From positions 20,494,001 through 20,558,000 of the forward strand of contig NC_081819.1 of assembly GCF_030704535.1 (NCBI RefSeq): a stretch of DNA of 64,000 bases. Reading direction: 5' to 3'. The notes under the pieces were generated by a model that was not told the origin of the DNA, searched no databases, and was given only the letters and a program-made list of their open reading frames with translations. Below are positions 60,376 through 64,000 of the stretch, one piece after another. Position numbers and translations under genes: made by a program. Each line of letters starts with the position of its first letter. Position 1 is the first letter of the stretch. This stretch comes from Vitis vinifera (taxonomy: Eukaryota; Streptophyta; Magnoliopsida; Vitales; Vitaceae).

Positions 60376-60790
60376 TATACAAGATTACATAATTGAAGAC
60401 CATAAAATTAAATCAGATAATCAGTGAAAGTGTAAAACATCACAAGGCATGATAGTTGAAAACTAACGAAAACTTAAATGTTTCAGACTTTTCAATGATG
60501 TTGATCTTTACCAATCCATAAAAAGTTGCAGGAAATCAGATCATCAGTCAAACATCATAACAGCATGGTAGTTAAGATGGTTTTATTAAACAGAGAATAC
60601 TTAATTGTTCAAGTGTTTTCACAAACTCACCCTTGAACAATCGTCACAAAGACGCAATGTATTATTATATTGAAGACCATAAAAACAGGAAATCAGATCA
60701 TCAGTCACAATCTTAAGAGCATGATAATAGAAATAATCTTCCTTGGTTTATTGAGCAACAAGTGCTTCATTGTTCAAGCGTTGTGTCTAT
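60376..60790. repeat. degenerate direct repeat, about three copies
   Basis: Blocks near 60392-60470, 60525-60630 and 60675-60785 share GAAGACCATAAAA, AATCAGATCATCAGTCA, a GCATGATAGTT-type block and, in the last two, TTGTTCAAGTGTT / TTGTTCAAGCGTT in the same order. The spacing is about 130-150 bp. Confidence 0.6.
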
Positions 60791-62335
60791 GCTCCACTAC
60801 TCTCTAAGAATTTGTGGCATAATGTATAGGCCCAACCCAGACCACCCATTTGCCCTTTCTTGAGGGCAAAACAAGGCCTCCTCTTGTATTTCCTTTTGGA
60901 CCACTCTAGTGAGTGGAGACCAACAAAACAAAGCCCCAAAGTCATGCTTAACCTTGTATTCATCCAATCAAGGATACAGGAATAACTGGAAAACAGAGAT
61001 TGCCAATTGATTGCTGACTAATTTTCTACCTTTCTTTGAGATTTTTTACCTCATTGTTTTCCAAGGAACATTGAGCTACTATCCTCTTCATTAGGCCAAA
61101 AGAGATACAATTATACACAAAACTGTAAAGTCTACAACTCCCATCATACATGTTCTCATAGCAGATAACTGAAATCAGAAAACCAAGATAATCCAATCTC
61201 ACAACACAGAAAAAAAGGGGGAAAAAAAGGGAAAAAGAAAAAGAAAAAAATAATGATGGAACTATGGCTCTGTTGACTTGGGTATGATTTTTAACTAGAA
61301 GAAAGAGTTGTATGAGTGCAGAACCCCTTAGAAGCCAAGAAGGATGATGGTTCCATCTGGATTTGAATTATTGAAGGGAAATACTCAATATGGCAGCATC
61401 CTTTTGCCTCCAAGAGGGTCTGTAACAAGGAATATGAATGATCAATTGATGAACCCCAGGCATGATTGGAGATTGAGATTGGACCCCCCCTTTGTGAACA
61501 TGGAGTATGGCCCAATATCTGAAGAGGGTGGTCTTCAGCTAAGAGTGTCATTACAACACATGGGACCTTGCTGCCACCAACATATCCATACTCTATCTAG
61601 CCTATACAAGGAACCCATCCTTGGCATTCATTTATACTACACATCCAGTGGCAAATTCAGTATCATATCTTCCTAAAAAAAAAAGCATAAAGAGCATAAG
61701 GATTAAAGGGGTTGGCTTCAAATTTGCATACCCACAAACCCAAATATGCAATAAGGGTATTGCAACTAGGGTTTCTTTTAAATCATTAAGCATATCTATG
61801 AGGGATAAAAAAAAATGGTATGATTAAATAAACAATCCTAGCTACATCTGCTATACTCAATTTGAATCGCAAAAACTGCAAGGGAAAGGGAAGAAAATGG
61901 TAGAAACGATCTGAACTTCCGTTTTTCAAGGATTTGGGTTTACAGTGCCTATCATTACCACAAATACACAGAAACCATTCACAAATCAGCATCCATAAAA
62001 ACCATATGTAAAGAACAAATAGGAGGTTTTAAGGTAAGAAGCTTACTTGACATTATTGCAAATGCAAGATGCTGCTATCAGAAAGAAACGAAGGGTATAA
62101 ACCCTTTTCAGTTTCCCCCATAAACCATAATAGAAAAAATTTCCCGCATCTCTAACAAATTTGCAAATTTCTTTTCTGGAAAAAATGAATGAGATAATTA
62201 CAAGTAATATTTACAAAATTAATGAAATTGAGTTTGGATTATTCAAAATGAAATTGGGGACATTGGGGATCAAATCAACTCAACCCTAGTATAAACCAAC
62301 CCAAATCAAATTCAAGTATTGAAAATAATTGTCTA
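60791..62335. other. intergenic DNA with no supported gene
   Basis: Overlapping open frames on both strands near 61290-61680 are GC-richer than the surroundings but match no family I recognise. No splice-linked exons could be built. Confidence 0.35.
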
Positions 62336-62606
62336 ATATTTATTTTTTTACTTAATTTTAAATAGAACCTTAATGTTTAATAGTGTTAAATATTAGGTTG
62401 TTTGTTTTTATAGTATTTTATTTCTATTAAGTATTAAAAAGTAAAAAAAATTAATATATTATTTTTTTTATTTAAAAAAAATTATATATTTTGATTTTTT
62501 TTATTTAGTAAAAAGTTTATAATAAATCATAAAAAAGTAGAAAAACAAACAACTTAAATTCTAAAACTACTTTCAATAAAAAGCAAAAAAAAAAAAAAAC
62601 ACTATC
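62336..62606. mobile_element. palindromic MITE, copy 2
   Basis: Same family and orientation as 54486-54727: TTTTTTTACTTAATTTTAAA, then ATAGTGTTAAATATTAGGTT, GTATTTTATTTCTATTAAG and a right half with AAAAAGTTTATAATAAAT and AAAAACAAACAACTTAA. Confidence 0.7.
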
Positions 62607-64000
62607 TAAGTCTACTCAAATGTTAAGTTGTATTTGGTTTGAATCGAGTCTGTCCGTCCAAATTGTATCCCTAATTTTTATATGGTATCACATAAAAGAA
62701 GGTAGAGTTGTTGCCCACTAAAATTGGGTATCTTGTAAAATCCTTGTATCTAAATTTTAAATTTTAAATTTTAAACACTGTATTATAAAAAAATTTGTAT
62801 GTGGGAGCTTATTAGATAAATTTTAATATTATATTTTTTTTAAAAAAAGGGTTTGGGTAATTTTTCATTATATCATATGATTCAAGATATGTCATGATGG
62901 GTAATTATCATGCATGAAACTAATGTGGGAAAATAAAAGGAGTCCAATCATTCCGTACGACATCTTATCCAATAAAACCCGTGACATTATTTCTTGTTTT
63001 AGTAAAATATTTTTATTTTGGAAAGTACCACAATCGTCAAGAGTTTCAATTATTTTAAAGTGAATGATTTGATGAACAATTCAGGACAAATTGGAAGAAC
63101 TCCTAATTTTTATAAGAACGAGACTGATGGCAACTAATCAATGGAAATTCTTTGGTGGTTGATGACTTAATGAAGCTCCTAGGAATTTGTAAATGAATAA
63201 AAATTCTTTGATAAATTAGAACCGAATGAACCTCTTTTATGCATAAGAGAAGAGACTCCTGTTAAGTATGATAATGGTAATTGGTAAGTGTTGAAATCTA
63301 AATTTGAATTGTTGAATGGGGATACAAACAAATATGATAAACATAAAAGAATGTAAATAAATGAGATTAAAATAAGCAGGCGGCTTCTACCGATTTGATG
63401 GTATAGTTGGACACTATGTTTGTGGGGTCTTATAGGTAGTGTCATCACATTTGATTTTACATTTGATATGATACACATGGGCGAGTAGAGGATTTTCCAT
63501 GATGAGAGGAGAGTGAGGACATGGTTGACTTGCCCATTCAGTTGTGAGGTGATCTGCTCTCCACTGTGCCCACCAGCCAAGGGGCCCATATGCTGACACC
63601 CAAGACCCATATCCAGGTGAACCGGGACATCTCTCATTTCTAGGCAAATATATAATTTTTCAAACACCCATTTCTCACCTTGTAAGCATGTCTAGTGTAA
63701 CTGCTACCCTACCACCTACAGTATGCCATCTCCCTCACTCTTTTCATTCTAGGATTCTCCAAATTTCCCTTATTTCAAACCACCCATTATGAGAGAATGT
63801 ATACTGTATAGCATTATTACTAGGTAGAATGGTCTGTCTTGTAGAATTTAGTTGGGTATTAGATGTGTGAGTGGCTTCATTTCTATCCGTATAGTGGCCT
63901 TCCAGTATCCTCCAATGTCACTGTCATATGGATTTTACGCACCGTTCTAAAGTAACTTTCCAGAGCTTGAACTGCTTCCTTTTGAAGAAACGATCTTTGT
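62607..64000. other. intergenic DNA to the window end
   Basis: A GC-richer block at 63400-63660 has two long overlapping minus-strand frames (up to 162 codons) but no family signature I recognise. It could be a decayed mobile element or a conserved transcript. The last 130 bases contain a short open minus-strand frame cut by the window edge. Confidence 0.3.

Noticed and set aside
61291-61676. Overlapping ORFs of 86 and 110 codons on opposite strands
   Set aside because: Neither shows a known domain, and no splice-linked exons could be assembled.
63880-64000. Short minus-strand frame at the window edge
   Set aside because: About 38 open codons cut by the edge; too little to tell whether it is an exon.
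1-64000. CRISPR arrays, operons, rRNA genes
   Set aside because: None seen; the tandem repeats present are microsatellites or duplicated eukaryotic DNA.

Overview
This is a nuclear plant sequence from a eudicot. Gene content, protein similarity and the repeat style point to grapevine (Vitis) or a close relative; that species call is inference, not a database match. The background is very AT-rich, genes are split by GT-AG introns, and intergenic DNA holds MITE-like foldbacks, a solo LTR, a tRNA-derived SINE and AT microsatellites. All exon coordinates were read by eye from splice signals, reading frame and recalled family similarity.

Layout. (1) 1256-4832, minus: a four-exon alkaline/neutral invertase (GH100) with an unusually long charged N-terminal extension and a clear TATA box. 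(2) 4930-11170: AT-rich intergenic DNA with a long terminal-inverted-repeat element, ending in a leader that carries two upstream ORFs. (3) 11174-14045, plus: a kinesin-light-chain-related TPR protein (KLCR/CMU type). (4) 14459-26130: a three-unit segmental duplication. Units A and B each carry an intact LOB-domain (LBD) gene; the middle unit C keeps only the last codons of a third. Later insertions decorate the copies: a short TE and an inverted pair of DUF1645 gene fragments in A, a solo copia-type LTR in C, and a SINE in B. The sister copies act as empty-site controls. (5) 29226-44524, plus: a 16-exon gene for a Rav1/DmX-like WD40 protein of about 2,550 residues. Its second intron contains a nearly perfect hairpin with 90-bp arms. 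(6) 48335-50058, plus: a conserved plant protein with a coiled coil and a C-terminal membrane anchor, behind a leader intron and a G-box-rich promoter. (7) 51855-54888, plus: a 65-residue single-span protein on three small exons, resembling a small plant mitochondrial complex I-associated protein. (8) 55935-56909, minus: a two-exon DUF688 protein. (9) 57030-64000: no gene I can support; degenerate repeats, a MITE copy and a short retroposon footprint.

The genes do not form a pathway. They cover cytosolic sucrose cleavage (invertase), cortical microtubule and cellulose synthase organisation (KLCR), V-ATPase assembly (Rav1-like), transcription (LBD) and probable mitochondrial respiration (the small protein). 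The most unusual items are two inverted repeats that could be transcribed into long double-stranded RNA: the intronic hairpin at 33561-33755 and the inverted DUF1645 fragments at 15893-16880. Next come the LBD duplication with its datable insertions, the KLCR upstream ORFs and the invertase extension.
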